This document shows positions 15,393-24,733 of a stretch of DNA of 64,000 nucleotides, in pieces. Position numbers and translations under genes: made by a program. The number at the start of each line of letters is the position of its first letter. Position 1 is the stretch's first letter. The notes below the pieces were generated by a model. That model was not told the DNA's origin, searched no databases, and was given only the letters and a program-made list of their open reading frames with translations. Origin of the DNA: Prevotella sp. tc2-28 (GTDB taxonomy: Bacteria > Bacteroidota > Bacteroidia > Bacteroidales > Bacteroidaceae); the NCBI RefSeq assembly GCF_900107705.1, contig NZ_FNRE01000006.1, forward strand, positions 1-64,000, given 5' to 3'.

Positions 15393-15465
15393 CGGGATGT
15401 AGCGCAGTTGGTAGCGCACTACGTTCGGGACGTAGGGGTCGGGCGTTCGAGTCGCCTCATCCCGA
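15393..15465 (+). tRNA. tRNA-Pro(CGG)
   Basis: The cloverleaf folds fully. The acceptor stem is CGGGATG/CATCCCG, the D-arm GCGC/GCGC, and the anticodon stem CTACG/CGTAG with loop TTCGGGA (anticodon CGG, reading CCG). The T-arm GGGCG/CGCCT has loop TTCGAGT. The discriminator is A at 15465. The 3' CCA is not encoded. The gene stands alone with its own promoter box and terminator. Confidence 0.96.
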
Positions 15466-15470
15466 CAGGA

Positions 15471-15506
15471 AAAGAGCCTGGCTAATGATTCAGCCAGGCT
15501 CTTTTT
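15471..15506 (+). terminator. Terminator after tRNA-Pro
   Basis: AAAGAGCCTGGCT / AGCCAGGCTCTTT forms a 13-bp stem with an 8-nt loop, followed by T residues. It begins 5 nt after the tRNA. Confidence 0.9.
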
Positions 15507-15641
15507 GGGTAATTTCGTTCACCCATATGGAAGTGAAAATGATGTTTCAGATGTCAGATTTCAGTTTTTATAAAATGTTTTTAGGCCTGACAACAATGTC
15601 GGTCCCTTTTATGTCGAATTTACATAAAATATACTTTTTAT

Positions 15642-15672
15642 TTTGGAATTACCAGAATAATTCGTAAATTTG
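15642..15672 (+). promoter_or_regulatory. Promoter of the C10 protease gene
   Basis: TTTG (15642-15645), a 19-nt spacer and TAAATTTG (15665-15672). The predicted start near 15678 gives a leader of about 40 nt. I see nothing else in 15507-15641. Confidence 0.7.
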
Positions 15673-15719
15673 CAGCAATTCATTACAGACTGATTTACCT
15701 ACACATAACCGATGAAACA

Positions 15720-18086
15720 ATGAAAAGGATTGTAACATTACTCTTTATTCTCGCTACGGGGATAACCATGTTCGCAGCGGAAGTGAGCCAGCAAGAGGCC
15801 ATGGAGAAGGCTCGTGCCTTCATGCAACAACGCCAAGGTTTATCATCAGCGATGCATCGCGCACAGCTTTCCCTCAATATGCAGCAAACCGATGCCGGTA
15901 CACAGCTGCTCTATGCTTTTAATATAGAGGGTGGGGGATATGTCATAGCCTCTGGCGACGACCGTACCATACCCATCCTGGGCTATAGCCTGACGGGAAG
16001 TATTGACACCGACGACATGCCCGACAATATGCGCTCGTGGCTTCAGAGCTATGCCGACGATATTTGCCGTCTCAGCAAAAGCTACACAGCCTTTCAGCAG
16101 ACCGAAGACACCGGTTTGGCGCCCATTACCCCGATGCTCCAGACAACGTGGTATCAGATAGAGCCATACGACCTGATGACACCCGTCTATGAAGGCACGG
16201 AGAAGAGCAGCTGGAAAGGCAAGCACAGTGCCACGGGATGTGTGGCTACGGCAATGGCTCAGGTCATGTACTACCACCGATGGCCGCAGGATGCCACGAC
16301 CACGATACCGTCCTACACCTTCATGTACAATGAAAAAGAGCCGTGTACGCTGCCAGAACTGCCTGCCACCACGTTCAAGTGGGACCAGATGCTGCCCAAC
16401 TATACCACAGAACAGCCTGGTACTGAGGCTCAGCGTATGGCTGTTGCCGAACTGATGCGCTACTGCGGACAGGCCGTCAAGATGACCTATACGCCAGAAG
16501 CGTCGGGTACGCAACATGAGTTCATTGTCAATGCCTTGCGACGCTATTTTGGCTATTCACAAGCCACCCATAACGTCAACCGTTCCGGATATACCATCGA
16601 GGGATGGAAGCAGGTGATATGGAACGAGCTGAACCACAAGCGCCCTGTGTGTTTCAGCGGACAGAGCTCCAGCGGTGGTCATGAGTTTGTCATTGACGGC
16701 TATGACGGCAATGGCATGTTCCACGTCAATTGGGGATGGGCAGGGATGAACGACGGCTATTTCGCCATTAACGTGCTGAACCCCAAAGATAACACCAGCG
16801 TGGGGTCAGCCTCCAGCACAGACCTTGGCTTTGCTACCAACCAGCAGATTATCCTCGGTATGGAGAAAAGCACAGGACAGGAGACGGAAGTGCCGGAAGT
16901 CGTCAAGAAACTGACTCTTTACAACGAACTGATCACAGTCGATACTGTCATGGTTTATCAGGCGGCATACACCGATTTCAATTTAGAGAATACGGCCTAT
17001 TATATGGGCTTAGGCATCAGGAATGATGACGGCACTTTCGTTCCCGTATTGAAGAACGATACGACCACCAAGTACATCAATGGAATGATTGCCGGTCAGT
17101 TTTACAAGACTAAGCAGCTGTCGCTGGCCGACGGTAGCTATGCACTCTGGCCGATAGCCCGCGAGGCCGACGATGCCACAGCAACATGGCAGACATTTTG
17201 TGAGCAGGGACAGTGCTTCTATGTGGATGTAAAGGATGCGAAGGCTACGCTCCGTCGTTCCATGAAACTGAAAATCGTAGATGCCCACTTTGAAACAACA
17301 CCGACACCGCTGGAGGAGAACACCCTGGTAGTTGTCGTTGAGAACCAGGACGAGCAAGAGGTCAGCACAGTCACCAGACTCAACGTTTCCGGCAAGTCAA
17401 AACAAGGAAAGTCCTTGTCGGCACTGGACCCCAAGACAACCTTGCGTCCTACCGAAATCTATCCCGGTGAGCGCATCACTTTGACCTATCCCATGACCAT
17501 ACCCTGTCAAGGAGACATAAATGTCGAGTTAGAGTATTTCTTAGGGTTGGTAACTCACGACAAAGCCAAAGTCACCGTGGAGAACAGTCCGCACTTCTAC
17601 GACCTTCAGATGGTGGACTACACGATAGATTATAAGGATAACAGGACCCTAGAGGCCGAGTTCTACATCAAGAACAACGACACACGCACATGGCAGAGGC
17701 CCTACAGCATTATCATGCTGGCGGACATGGAAGGGGCAGAGACGCCTATGAAGGGCATATCGTATGACCCCATACCAACGGGGCAGATTCTCCAACTGCT
17801 CCCACTGGCCTTGGATGGTATCTTAGACAAAGTGGATGTGCAGAAAGACGCACACATCATGGTATATCCCGATTATGCCGGATTCTTTTTAGGCGATTTC
17901 CTGTTGGATGTCACCGTCAAGATGGGCACAAAGGTGACCCCTCAGGGTGTAACGGCTATCGACGGCATCCGCACGGTGGACAGCAACCTGGATGCTCCCT
18001 ACTACGACCTTCAGGGGCGCCGTCTCAACGGCAAGCCAAAGCAAGGACTCTATATTAAAAATGGCAAGAAGGTCGTGATTAAGTAA
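15720..18086 (+). CDS. Secreted C10-family (streptopain/interpain-like) cysteine protease
   Basis: A 788-residue secreted protease. Signal peptide at residues 1-20, then a Spi/SpeB-like prodomain (about 21-125). The C10 catalytic domain (about 126-390) has Cys174 in HSATGCVATAMAQV and His321 in SSGGHEFVIDGY, then FHVNWGWAG. A long beta-rich region follows (about 395-755). The last 28 residues (YYDLQGRRLNGKPKQGLYI, then NGKKVVIK) form the Prevotella-type C-terminal sorting or anchoring tail. Such proteases degrade host or dietary proteins; interpain A of Prevotella intermedia is a relative. The tail suggests type IX-like export, which is an inference. Confidence 0.92.
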   Translation: MKRIVTLLFILATGITMFAAEVSQQEAMEKARAFMQQRQGLSSAMHRAQLSLNMQQTDAGTQLLYAFNIEGGGYVIASGDDRTIPILGYSLTGSIDTDDMPDNMRSWLQSYADDICRLSKSYTAFQQTEDTGLAPITPMLQTTWYQIEPYDLMTPVYEGTEKSSWKGKHSATGCVATAMAQVMYYHRWPQDATTTIPSYTFMYNEKEPCTLPELPATTFKWDQMLPNYTTEQPGTEAQRMAVAELMRYCGQAVKMTYTPEASGTQHEFIVNALRRYFGYSQATHNVNRSGYTIEGWKQVIWNELNHKRPVCFSGQSSSGGHEFVIDGYDGNGMFHVNWGWAGMNDGYFAINVLNPKDNTSVGSASSTDLGFATNQQIILGMEKSTGQETEVPEVVKKLTLYNELITVDTVMVYQAAYTDFNLENTAYYMGLGIRNDDGTFVPVLKNDTTTKYINGMIAGQFYKTKQLSLADGSYALWPIAREADDATATWQTFCEQGQCFYVDVKDAKATLRRSMKLKIVDAHFETTPTPLEENTLVVVVENQDEQEVSTVTRLNVSGKSKQGKSLSALDPKTTLRPTEIYPGERITLTYPMTIPCQGDINVELEYFLGLVTHDKAKVTVENSPHFYDLQMVDYTIDYKDNRTLEAEFYIKNNDTRTWQRPYSIIMLADMEGAETPMKGISYDPIPTGQILQLLPLALDGILDKVDVQKDAHIMVYPDYAGFFLGDFLLDVTVKMGTKVTPQGVTAIDGIRTVDSNLDAPYYDLQGRRLNGKPKQGLYIKNGKKVVIK

Positions 18087-18087
18087 G

Positions 18088-18576
18088 TTACCTATCCGAC
18101 TTCGATTTCAGATAGTCCGCGAAGATGCGAGCGGCACTCTCCACCTTGGCAGCACAAGGGCGCGTCTTGTAATATTCCGCCGTACGAGGTGATGCCACAT
18201 AGCTGCATTGTGCTTTCTCGTGACCTTTCAGTCCCAATATCTCGGCACAGATCAGGCTGCCGTTCTCAGACTGCGACTGGGCAAGCAGTTCTTGCACAAC
18301 CTTGTAGCAGGCCGACTTGCCCTCGCGGTCACTACCCTCAGTCTGTCCACAGTCAAGACCAACAAGCATAACGATGCCAGAAACGGCACCACACATCATG
18401 CGCATCCGCCCTACGCCACCTCCAAAACCGGCAGCTATGCGCTTGGCCATCATCTCGTCCAGTCCATACAAGTCGCTAAAGGCAGCAACAACACTCTGAC
18501 AGCACCCATATCCCGCCATAAAATTCTCGACAGCACGCTCTACACGTTCGTCAAGATTCAATTCTTCAATTTTCAT
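18088..18576 (-). CDS. C_GCAxxG_C_C family protein
   Basis: A 162-residue protein of the C_GCAxxG_C_C family, with the Cys pair in AGYGCCQSVV, then GFGGGVGRMRMMCGAVSGIVML (core CGAVSG), then later single Cys in DCGQ, SLICAE and QCSYVA. Family members are putative redox-active or metal-binding proteins of unknown function, often beside electron-transfer genes. The ATG at 18576 is chosen because the promoter at 18602-18633 would start transcription near 18596, excluding the upstream ATG at 18597. Divergent from the IscU-like/GGGtGRT pair; end-to-end with the C10 protease, 1 nt apart, with no clear terminator. Confidence 0.85.
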   Translation of the reverse strand: MKIEELNLDERVERAVENFMAGYGCCQSVVAAFSDLYGLDEMMAKRIAAGFGGGVGRMRMMCGAVSGIVMLVGLDCGQTEGSDREGKSACYKVVQELLAQSQSENGSLICAEILGLKGHEKAQCSYVASPRTAEYYKTRPCAAKVESAARIFADYLKSKSDR

Positions 18577-18601
18577 TTCTCGTTTTGTAATATGCACTTG
18601 G

Positions 18602-18633
18602 CAAAGTTACGAAGAATTTGGCAATACAGCAAA
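18602..18633 (-). promoter_or_regulatory. Promoter of the C_GCAxxG_C_C gene
   Basis: On the minus strand, TTTG (18630-18633), a 20-nt spacer and TAACTTTG (18602-18609). It fixes the start codon of the gene at 18576. Confidence 0.72.
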
Positions 18634-18681
18634 CAAGTGGCAAAATACCTTGTTAATTGTTCTTAAATATAGGAAAGTTGA

Positions 18682-18713
18682 TTTGGAAAGTTGGAATTTA
18701 CTGAGTAATTTTG
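18682..18713 (+). promoter_or_regulatory. Promoter of the IscU-like/GGGtGRT pair
   Basis: TTTG (18682-18685), a 20-nt spacer and TAATTTTG (18706-18713). The predicted start near 18719 gives a leader of about 45 nt before the ATG at 18764. It is divergent from, and about 50 bp away from, the promoter at 18602-18633. Confidence 0.72.
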
Positions 18714-18763
18714 TAGGTCTAAACGAATACATATTTTATTATTCATTTTATATTCATACAAAA

Positions 18764-19465
18764 ATGATTTATTCAAAGGAAGTTGAAAACATGTGTAGCG
18801 TCTGCAAAGGTGCCTACCATGGACCTGCACCCATTCCCGAGGAGGGCAAATGGATTCAGGCAAAAGAGATTAAGGACATTTCGGGTTATACCCACGGTAT
18901 TGGTTGGTGTGCTCCTCAGCAGGGTGCCTGCAAGCTGAGCCTCAACGTGAAGGATGGTATCATCCAGGAGGCTTTGGTTGAGACCATCGGTTGCACCGGT
19001 ATGACTCACTCAGCAGCTATGGCCAGTGAGATTCTTCCTGGCAAGACCTTGCTGGAGGCTCTGAACACCGACTTGGTTTGCGACGCTATCAACACCGCTA
19101 TGCGCGAACTGTTCCTGCAGATTGTCTATGGTCGTACTCAGAGTGCTTTCTCTGAGGGCGGTCTGGCTATCGGCGCTGGTCTGGAGGACCTGGGTAAGGG
19201 TCTCCGCTCACAGACCGGTACACTCTATGGCACCGTTGCCAAGGGTACCCGTTACCTGGAGCTCACCGAGGGTTACATCACCAAGATGTATCTCGACGCC
19301 AACAACGAGGTTTGTGGTTACGAGTATGTACACCTGGGCAAGATGATGGAAGCCATCAAGAACGGTATGGACGCCAATGAGGCTATGAAGAAGAACACCG
19401 GTTCTTACGGTCGCACGACTGAGGAGCAGGGTGCAGTAAAGGCTATTGACCCACGTAAAGAATAA
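18764..19465 (+). CDS. IscU/NifU-like iron-sulfur scaffold homologue
   Basis: A 233-residue protein related to IscU/NifU N-terminal scaffolds. Three Cys positions typical of such scaffolds are recognisable: GACKLSLNVKDG, ETIGCTGMTHSAAMASEI and DLVCDAINTAM. There are extra Cys near the N-terminus (MCSVCKG) and in WCAP. The ATG at 18764 (MIYSKEVEN) was preferred because an upstream start at 18650 precedes the promoter. Codon use is strongly biased toward GGT, GCT, CGT and CTG, as in highly expressed genes. It is paired with the GGGtGRT gene 13 nt downstream; the two are probably partners, but the client is unknown. Confidence 0.82.
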   Translation: MIYSKEVENMCSVCKGAYHGPAPIPEEGKWIQAKEIKDISGYTHGIGWCAPQQGACKLSLNVKDGIIQEALVETIGCTGMTHSAAMASEILPGKTLLEALNTDLVCDAINTAMRELFLQIVYGRTQSAFSEGGLAIGAGLEDLGKGLRSQTGTLYGTVAKGTRYLELTEGYITKMYLDANNEVCGYEYVHLGKMMEAIKNGMDANEAMKKNTGSYGRTTEEQGAVKAIDPRKE

Positions 19466-19470
19466 GGAGG
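19464..19470 (+). promoter_or_regulatory. Strong Shine-Dalgarno site for the GGGtGRT gene
   Basis: AAGGAGG, partly overlapping the previous stop codon, lies 8 nt before the ATG at 19479. Such sites are uncommon in Bacteroidetes, so it supports this start and efficient re-initiation. Confidence 0.7.
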
Positions 19471-19478
19471 ATACGACA

Positions 19479-20492
19479 ATGATTAGAAAAGTACAGTTTG
19501 AGAGTCAGGAGCGCCGTATCAACCAGGTTCTTGCTGCTCTGAAGGAGAATGGCATCAACTCTATCGAGGAAGCCAACGAGATTTGTGAAAAGGCTGGTGT
19601 AGACCCCTACCAGATGTGTGAGGACACCCAGCGTATCTGCTTCGAGAACGCTAAGTGGGCCTACGTTTGTGGTGCCGCTATCGCTATCAAGAAGGGCGTA
19701 AAGACCGCTGCTGACGCTGCCGAGGCTATCGGTATCGGTCTGCAGAGCTTCTGCATCCCTGGTTCTGTAGCTGACGACCGTAAGGTTGGTATCGGTCACG
19801 GTAACCTGGCTGCCCGTCTGCTCCGCGAGGAGACTGAGTGCTTCGCCTTCCTGGCTGGTCACGAGTCTTTCGCTGCTGCCGAGGGTGCCATCAAGATTGC
19901 CGAGATGGCCAACAAGGTTCGTAAGAAGCCCCTCCGCGTTATCCTGAACGGTCTTGGCAAGGACGCTGCCCAGATCATCAGCCGTATCAACGGTTTCACC
20001 TACGTACAGACTCAGTTCGACTACTTCACCTCTGAGCTGAAGGTTGTCAAGGAGGTTCCCTATGGCAACAACCCCAGCCGTCTGAAGGTAAAGTGCTATG
20101 GTGCTGACGATGTTCGCGAGGGTGTCGCTATCCTGTGGAAGGAGAACGTTGACGTATCTATCACGGGTAACTCTACCAACCCCACCCGCTTCCAGCACCC
20201 CGTTGCAGGTACCTATAAGAAGGAGCGCACACTGGCTGGCAAGCCCTACTTCTCAGTAGCTTCCGGTGGTGGTACGGGTCGTACCCTGCACCCCGACAAC
20301 ATGGCTGCTGGTCCTGCTTCTTACGGTATGACCGACACCATGGGTCGTATGCACTCTGACGCTCAGTTCGCAGGTTCTTCTTCTGTTCCTGCTCACGTTG
20401 AGATGATGGGCTTCCTGGGTATTGGTAACAACCCAATGGTAGGTGCCACCGTAGCTATCGCCGTTGCTATCGACCTCGCCCTGAACAAGTAA
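19479..20492 (+). CDS. GGGtGRT family protein
   Basis: A 337-residue member of the uncharacterised GGGtGRT family, named for the motif seen here in SVASGGGTGRTLHP (about residues 262-275). Other features are an alpha-helical N-terminus with CEKAG and MCEDTQRICFENA, and an Ala/Gly-rich C-terminus (GATVAIAVAIDLA). No catalytic motif is recognised. It always seems to accompany the IscU-like protein. Translation starts from an unusually good Shine-Dalgarno site, and codon use is that of a highly expressed gene. A terminator follows 22 nt after the stop. Confidence 0.88.
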   Translation: MIRKVQFESQERRINQVLAALKENGINSIEEANEICEKAGVDPYQMCEDTQRICFENAKWAYVCGAAIAIKKGVKTAADAAEAIGIGLQSFCIPGSVADDRKVGIGHGNLAARLLREETECFAFLAGHESFAAAEGAIKIAEMANKVRKKPLRVILNGLGKDAAQIISRINGFTYVQTQFDYFTSELKVVKEVPYGNNPSRLKVKCYGADDVREGVAILWKENVDVSITGNSTNPTRFQHPVAGTYKKERTLAGKPYFSVASGGGTGRTLHPDNMAAGPASYGMTDTMGRMHSDAQFAGSSSVPAHVEMMGFLGIGNNPMVGATVAIAVAIDLALNK

Positions 20493-20514
20493 TCGACGAT
20501 TACACCATAAAAAG

Positions 20515-20548
20515 AAGCCTCGCTCAGTAATTGAAGCGAGGCTTTTTT
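20515..20548 (+). terminator. Terminator of the IscU-like/GGGtGRT operon
   Basis: AAGCCTCGCT / AGCGAGGCTT forms a 10-bp stem with a 10-nt loop, followed by TTTT. Confidence 0.9.
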
Positions 20549-20596
20549 ATTGTTAAAGCTACAATAAAAAAAAAGAGGGAGAGCGTTATAATCAAC

Positions 20597-20831
20597 ATGA
20601 CAACACAAATTACTAAAAGAATCATGTTTGTTAGCCTGGCTTTATTTCAGTGCATGATAGCTTTGGCACAGTTAGGCGACCCAAGAGAAAAACTGAGTAT
20701 CACGGCATCGGTAGACGGAGCCACTTCTCACAATACGACTACGAGAAAGCGGATACAACAGGACCTACATGCGCATGTATGATCATGTAAAACCCTTCTT
20801 GAAACTGCAGATGAAATACAGCATTAAATAA
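20597..20831 (+). pseudogene. Remnant of a secreted or outer-membrane protein gene
   Basis: An ATG at 20597 opens a clear signal peptide (MFVSLALFQCMIALAQ segment) and about 60 residues, then runs to a stop at 20782. The +1 frame of the last part reads YMRMYDHVKPFLKLQMKYSIK and stops at 20831, which resembles the end of a beta-barrel protein. The simplest reading is an internal deletion that fused the two ends of a larger gene out of frame. The parent family is not identified. An alternative is a short secreted peptide gene. Confidence 0.45.
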
Positions 20832-21183
20832 GAAAGATTCGGCTATTGAACGAGCCTCTTCCAATTCCTGCGTCTTAGAATCAATCAGGTGGGAGTACCT
20901 TTTTTCACGCAATAAACCCAGCCTTATTTTTGCGTAAGGCAGGGTTATTTTGCGGAGTTCTCAAACGAATCAGAATAATTGACGAAGTCGCTTGCCTAAG
21001 CAAGAACCGTTCCGTGGTCTATCACTTACGGAGAAACTCAGGAAATGATTAGCAGAGCTGGCATAATGTTTTTGAGGCTATATGTTCCTCTGATTTTTTT
21101 AGATGAGAAACAGGTACCAATCCCAGCGTTCTTAATGGTCTTTCCATAGGAATTTGTAGCAAATTCTCCAAAAGGAATTTTCT
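20832..21183. other. Gene-free stretch with one imperfect palindrome
   Basis: About 350 bp between the gene remnant and the AT-rich glycan cassette. The only clear structure is an inverted repeat at 20908-20954 (CGCAATAAACCCAGCCTTA against TAAGGCAGGGTTATTTTGCG), which could be a terminator or a decayed repeat. No intact ORF, promoter or RNA gene is supported. It may contain further debris of lost genes. Confidence 0.5.
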
Positions 21184-22416
21184 TTATTTTAATTCTAGTT
21201 GCTTGACGGATTTGACACTAAACAGAGTACATAATTGTCCAAACAATAATAAATATAAGGGAAGTGAAGGTAGAACTAATCTTTCCCACTCTTCTTGAGC
21301 TCCAATAATAGCAACAATTATGTTACTTACACCTAACATATATATAAAAGATGTAGTCCATGGTAATGAACGTTTCATATAAATCCAACGTAAAAGGATG
21401 ATAGTGTAGATAATTATAAAAAGATAAAGCGTATTGAGATTGAATCCGATCATATCAAAAACTGTTGCGAATCCTGGTGCTAAAGTTAGGAATAAAGATT
21501 TTGATTTAGATCGATACAAACGACCAAAACAACTTTTTATTACTTTATTAGGATGGCTTTTATATGAATCCATAATTACATTGTGAACATCTTTAAGACC
21601 ATAAGATTTAATCAGCGTCATTATACTTACCTCTCTGGACTTGTTTTCGATATCTTCTTTTAATTGTCCATTTTCAATGACATCAGGATTAATCAGGTTG
21701 TATTGATAAGCAATAACCATTTGGTTGATGGTGCCAACACATGAAGAAGATAATATTCCATACTTATTTTCAAATACTTTCATATATGAAAAGAGTGAGA
21801 CAGTAGCAAAAAGAGTTCCTATTATTCCAAGGGTTGCAATCATTTTCTGCTTTTTTACAAAGAAATAACTCCATCCAATAAAGAAAACAGGAAGCATATA
21901 AACTAATGCTGGTCTTAGAAGCATTAACATAGATAACAAAATAGCAATTATTATCGTACAATAGATTTTATGTTCCTGATGTGTCATCTTTATTATAAGA
22001 TATATCAAAAAAATGGTTCCAGAAAAAGCAAAAGACTCTGTAAGAATAAAATTGTTCCAGGTAGTTATACACGGGAAGATTGAATAAAATAAAGTGATCC
22101 AGAAGCTAATGTTGAAGGAAGAACATAACTCTTGTGTTATTATATAGAAGAATCGAATTGAGATAAGAAATACTATATGTTGTACACAAATGGCTGCTGT
22201 AAGGAAATAAGTTCCAAAAGCCAGTTTCATTAAGCCCAAGAAAATAGGATATATGGGGGTTCGAAATATGTCTATTTCACCATTTGAAATATGATCCCAT
22301 GCTTCGACATACGTAGGACTATCAGGCGTTTTTAGAACTCCCCATCCCAAAATAAGTATAAGTGAACTTGCTATTGCTAACAAATAAATAATCTTCAAAT
22401 CTTTACTTAGTTTCAT
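21184..22416 (-). CDS. Polytopic GT-C-like membrane protein (putative glycosyltransferase)
   Basis: A 410-residue protein with about ten membrane segments. The early loop [30 protein letters not shown] and the later [10 protein letters not shown] resemble the ArnT/PMT-like GT-C fold (acidic residue in the first loop, RTPxYP, LTE). Such enzymes transfer sugars from polyprenyl-phosphate donors at the outer face of the inner membrane. It overlaps the FAD oxidoreductase gene by 14 bp and is the last of three genes begun by a GtrA protein. The gene is much richer in A+T than its surroundings. Assignment is by motif and topology only. Confidence 0.65.
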   Translation of the reverse strand: MKLSKDLKIIYLLAIASSLILILGWGVLKTPDSPTYVEAWDHISNGEIDIFRTPIYPIFLGLMKLAFGTYFLTAAICVQHIVFLISIRFFYIITQELCSSFNISFWITLFYSIFPCITTWNNFILTESFAFSGTIFLIYLIIKMTHQEHKIYCTIIIAILLSMLMLLRPALVYMLPVFFIGWSYFFVKKQKMIATLGIIGTLFATVSLFSYMKVFENKYGILSSSCVGTINQMVIAYQYNLINPDVIENGQLKEDIENKSREVSIMTLIKSYGLKDVHNVIMDSYKSHPNKVIKSCFGRLYRSKSKSLFLTLAPGFATVFDMIGFNLNTLYLFIIIYTIILLRWIYMKRSLPWTTSFIYMLGVSNIIVAIIGAQEEWERLVLPSLPLYLLLFGQLCTLFSVKSVKQLELK

Positions 22417-23968
22417 GATAATCTTCCTCCGTATTTACTGCCCAAATAGCTTGTTTGTTATTATTCCCATTACAAATAGCATCTACAGCCTCCATTGCTG
22501 TAAGCATTGAGTGATCCATATTGTTATAGCGATGTTGACCATTACGTCCAACACAATACAAATTGTCTATCTGGTTCAAGAAATGTTTCACCTTGTCCAA
22601 TTCATAGTATGAGCCAAAATAAGAAGGATAAGCCTTTCGGATCTTAACCTGAGTGCTATCAAGCACATCACTGGCCTCAATGAATCCTATGGAAACGAGT
22701 TCCTTGATGGCCATATTAATAAAATCCTCCTTGGACATCTGCCATAATTCATCACCTTCTGAGCAGAAGTATTCAAGTCCTATCCACATCGTTTCCTTAA
22801 AGTCCTTGATCAGATAGGGTGACCAGTTGTTGAAAACCTGAAGTCTTCCAATCTTGACGTCGCGTTCTTGAATATAAATCCATGTGTCTGGTATTCTGTT
22901 TTTGTAGGTTTTAATGCTTGTTTGGTTGTGCATGTTTAGCTTCTTAACCAGCAGACCTACAGTTATGAAATCTCTATATGGAAGTTCCGAAGCAATCCTG
23001 CGTACATCTTCAGGAATTTCTATCCCCTTGATACATGCGATAAGATCTTTAATAGGCATGCTACTGAATAGGTATTTACAGTCCATTTGCTGTTTGCTTC
23101 CATCTGGCATTAATACTTCAACAGAAACCACATGTCCATCGGTAATTTGAATGCCTGTCACTTTGCTTTGCATGTATATTTCGCCACCACGTTTCTTGAC
23201 ATCCTCTGCAGCAGCTTCCCATAACTGGCCTGGTCCCAATTTGGGATATACAAACGATTCAATTAGAGATGTCTCAACCTTACCTTTACCTTTTATGCCA
23301 AGGGCTTTACTAAGCATGTCTTTAATGATGGTCAATATTGATAATCCCTTTACTCGCTGTGATCCCCAGTCTGCACCAAGTTTAGAAGGATGAATACCCC
23401 ATACCTTTTCAGTATAGTCTTCAAAAAACATACTGTATAGCTGGCGTCCAAAACGATTAATATAAAAGTTCTCAAGTGATGTCTCCGGAAGTTTGACTAT
23501 TGTAGCCTTAAGATACCCGAATCCGGCACGAACAGTTCTCCACAATCCCATACCGCTAAATGTACTCCATTTGAGTGATATCGGATAATCAAAAAAATGG
23601 CGCAAGTAGAAAATACGGGAGACCCTTTCACGCTCCAACATAACCCTGTCTTCTTTTTCAGGATCAGGACCATTGGGTGATAGATTCTTCTTTTTCCCAA
23701 TGATTATGTCATCTTGTGAAGGTGCGCCTTGCAAGGGCATTATTTTCTGCCAGAAATCTGTTACTCTCTTGCTCTTACTGAAAAACCTGTGGCCACCGAT
23801 ATCCATTCTGTTACCCTTGTAGTTCACTGTCTGTGATATACCGCCAATAGCTTCCGTTTCTTCAAGAATAACGGGATGAATATCGGTTCTTTCCTGCAGT
23901 TCATAAGCTGCTGTTATACCAGCAGGTCCTGCACCTACAATAATTGCTTTTTTATTCTCTTCTTTCAT
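22403..23968 (-). CDS. FAD-dependent oxidoreductase, UDP-galactopyranose-mutase-like
   Basis: A 521-residue NAD(P)/FAD-dependent amine-oxidase-like protein. The FAD site is [16 protein letters not shown] (residues 9-24), followed by [10 protein letters not shown] and [13 protein letters not shown]-terminal [19 protein letters not shown] closes the FAD domain. The GGHRFFSKS segment and the company of GtrA and GT-C genes suggest a nucleotide-sugar or polyprenyl-sugar modifying enzyme like the UDP-galactopyranose mutase relatives in surface-polysaccharide loci. The exact substrate is unknown. It lies 6 nt after the GtrA stop and overlaps the next gene by 14 bp, so the three are translated together. 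Confidence 0.82.
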   Translation of the reverse strand: MKEENKKAIIVGAGPAGITAAYELQERTDIHPVILEETEAIGGISQTVNYKGNRMDIGGHRFFSKSKRVTDFWQKIMPLQGAPSQDDIIIGKKKNLSPNGPDPEKEDRVMLERERVSRIFYLRHFFDYPISLKWSTFSGMGLWRTVRAGFGYLKATIVKLPETSLENFYINRFGRQLYSMFFEDYTEKVWGIHPSKLGADWGSQRVKGLSILTIIKDMLSKALGIKGKGKVETSLIESFVYPKLGPGQLWEAAAEDVKKRGGEIYMQSKVTGIQITDGHVVSVEVLMPDGSKQQMDCKYLFSSMPIKDLIACIKGIEIPEDVRRIASELPYRDFITVGLLVKKLNMHNQTSIKTYKNRIPDTWIYIQERDVKIGRLQVFNNWSPYLIKDFKETMWIGLEYFCSEGDELWQMSKEDFINMAIKELVSIGFIEASDVLDSTQVKIRKAYPSYFGSYYELDKVKHFLNQIDNLYCVGRNGQHRYNNMDHSMLTAMEAVDAICNGNNNKQAIWAVNTEEDYHETK

Positions 23969-23974
23969 TGCTTT

Positions 23975-24394
23975 TTATGATTTGAATAATATGATTTTAC
24001 GTCCTATAAAGTTCCATGCCATAACGATAGCTGCGGTTATTGGTTTTGATAGCATATAATGTATATGAATACAATCTGTCAGTAGATAAAGCATTGCGTT
24101 ATTGACTAAAAGACCAATGACGCCTATAAGACTATAAATAATAAATTCCATCATGCGATTATCAAGCTTAGAATTTCTGAATATCCAGCGAGTGCTGATG
24201 GCATAATTGACGATGAGTCCTGCTATAAAGGAAATGGTAGCAGAAAGCAGATAGTGAAAATGGAAATATTCGGTTAGTAAGAAAAGTAGTCCATAGTCAA
24301 CAAGAAAAGCAATTCCACCGACGATTATATAACGAAACAGCTGTGCAAGCCAGTTGTTGGTGTCATTTACGAATAATTTTACTATAAGCCCCAT
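23975..24394 (-). CDS. GtrA family membrane protein
   Basis: A 139-residue GtrA/DPMS-like protein with four membrane segments (about 18-40, 47-67, 84-104, 112-132). It contains LFRYIIVGGIAFLVDYGLLF and the family hallmark NYAISTRWIFR. It probably flips a polyprenyl-phosphate-linked sugar for the GT-C-like protein at the end of the operon. It is the first gene of the cassette and is preceded by a leader of about 330 nt. Confidence 0.88.
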   Translation of the reverse strand: MGLIVKLFVNDTNNWLAQLFRYIIVGGIAFLVDYGLLFLLTEYFHFHYLLSATISFIAGLIVNYAISTRWIFRNSKLDNRMMEFIIYSLIGVIGLLVNNAMLYLLTDCIHIHYMLSKPITAAIVMAWNFIGRKIILFKS

Positions 24395-24733
24395 ACTCAG
24401 ATAATTCTATCTCAGTGCCTATAGTCTCCCGGATTTGGCTAAATACATAAAATAAAGAAACGTGGGTGCTCTACTTCTGCCTATCCCACTTGCAGGCTCT
24501 CGCATTGCCCTTTCACCAGGATAAGCAACTCGAGATAGCCCACGTTGAGATATATTGACACACCCCACCTAAGGTAGGGCTAGTTACAATACACCAACGT
24601 GAACGCTTCGGTTGCGTATCTTCGGTGAAATGCGTAATTTGCGAGATTAGCAAGTGAAGATAACGTCCGTAAACGTCCTTTTATACCACAAAAATGATGA
24701 TTCTCAACCCTTTCAGGCTATTCGAATCGTCTG
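24395..24733 (-). other. Long 5' leader of the glycan cassette
   Basis: About 330 nt separate the predicted transcription start from the GtrA ATG. The leader has no credible ORF. It has local hairpins on the minus strand such as CCCTACC-TTA-GGTGGGG (near 24560) and GTGGG/CCCAC. Surface-polysaccharide operons in Bacteroidales often have regulated leaders, so this could be an attenuation or antitermination region. Confidence 0.45.

Noticed and set aside
20908-20954. Terminator for the IscU-like/GGGtGRT operon
   Set aside because: That operon already has a strong terminator at 20515-20548; this imperfect palindrome lacks a clear T-run.
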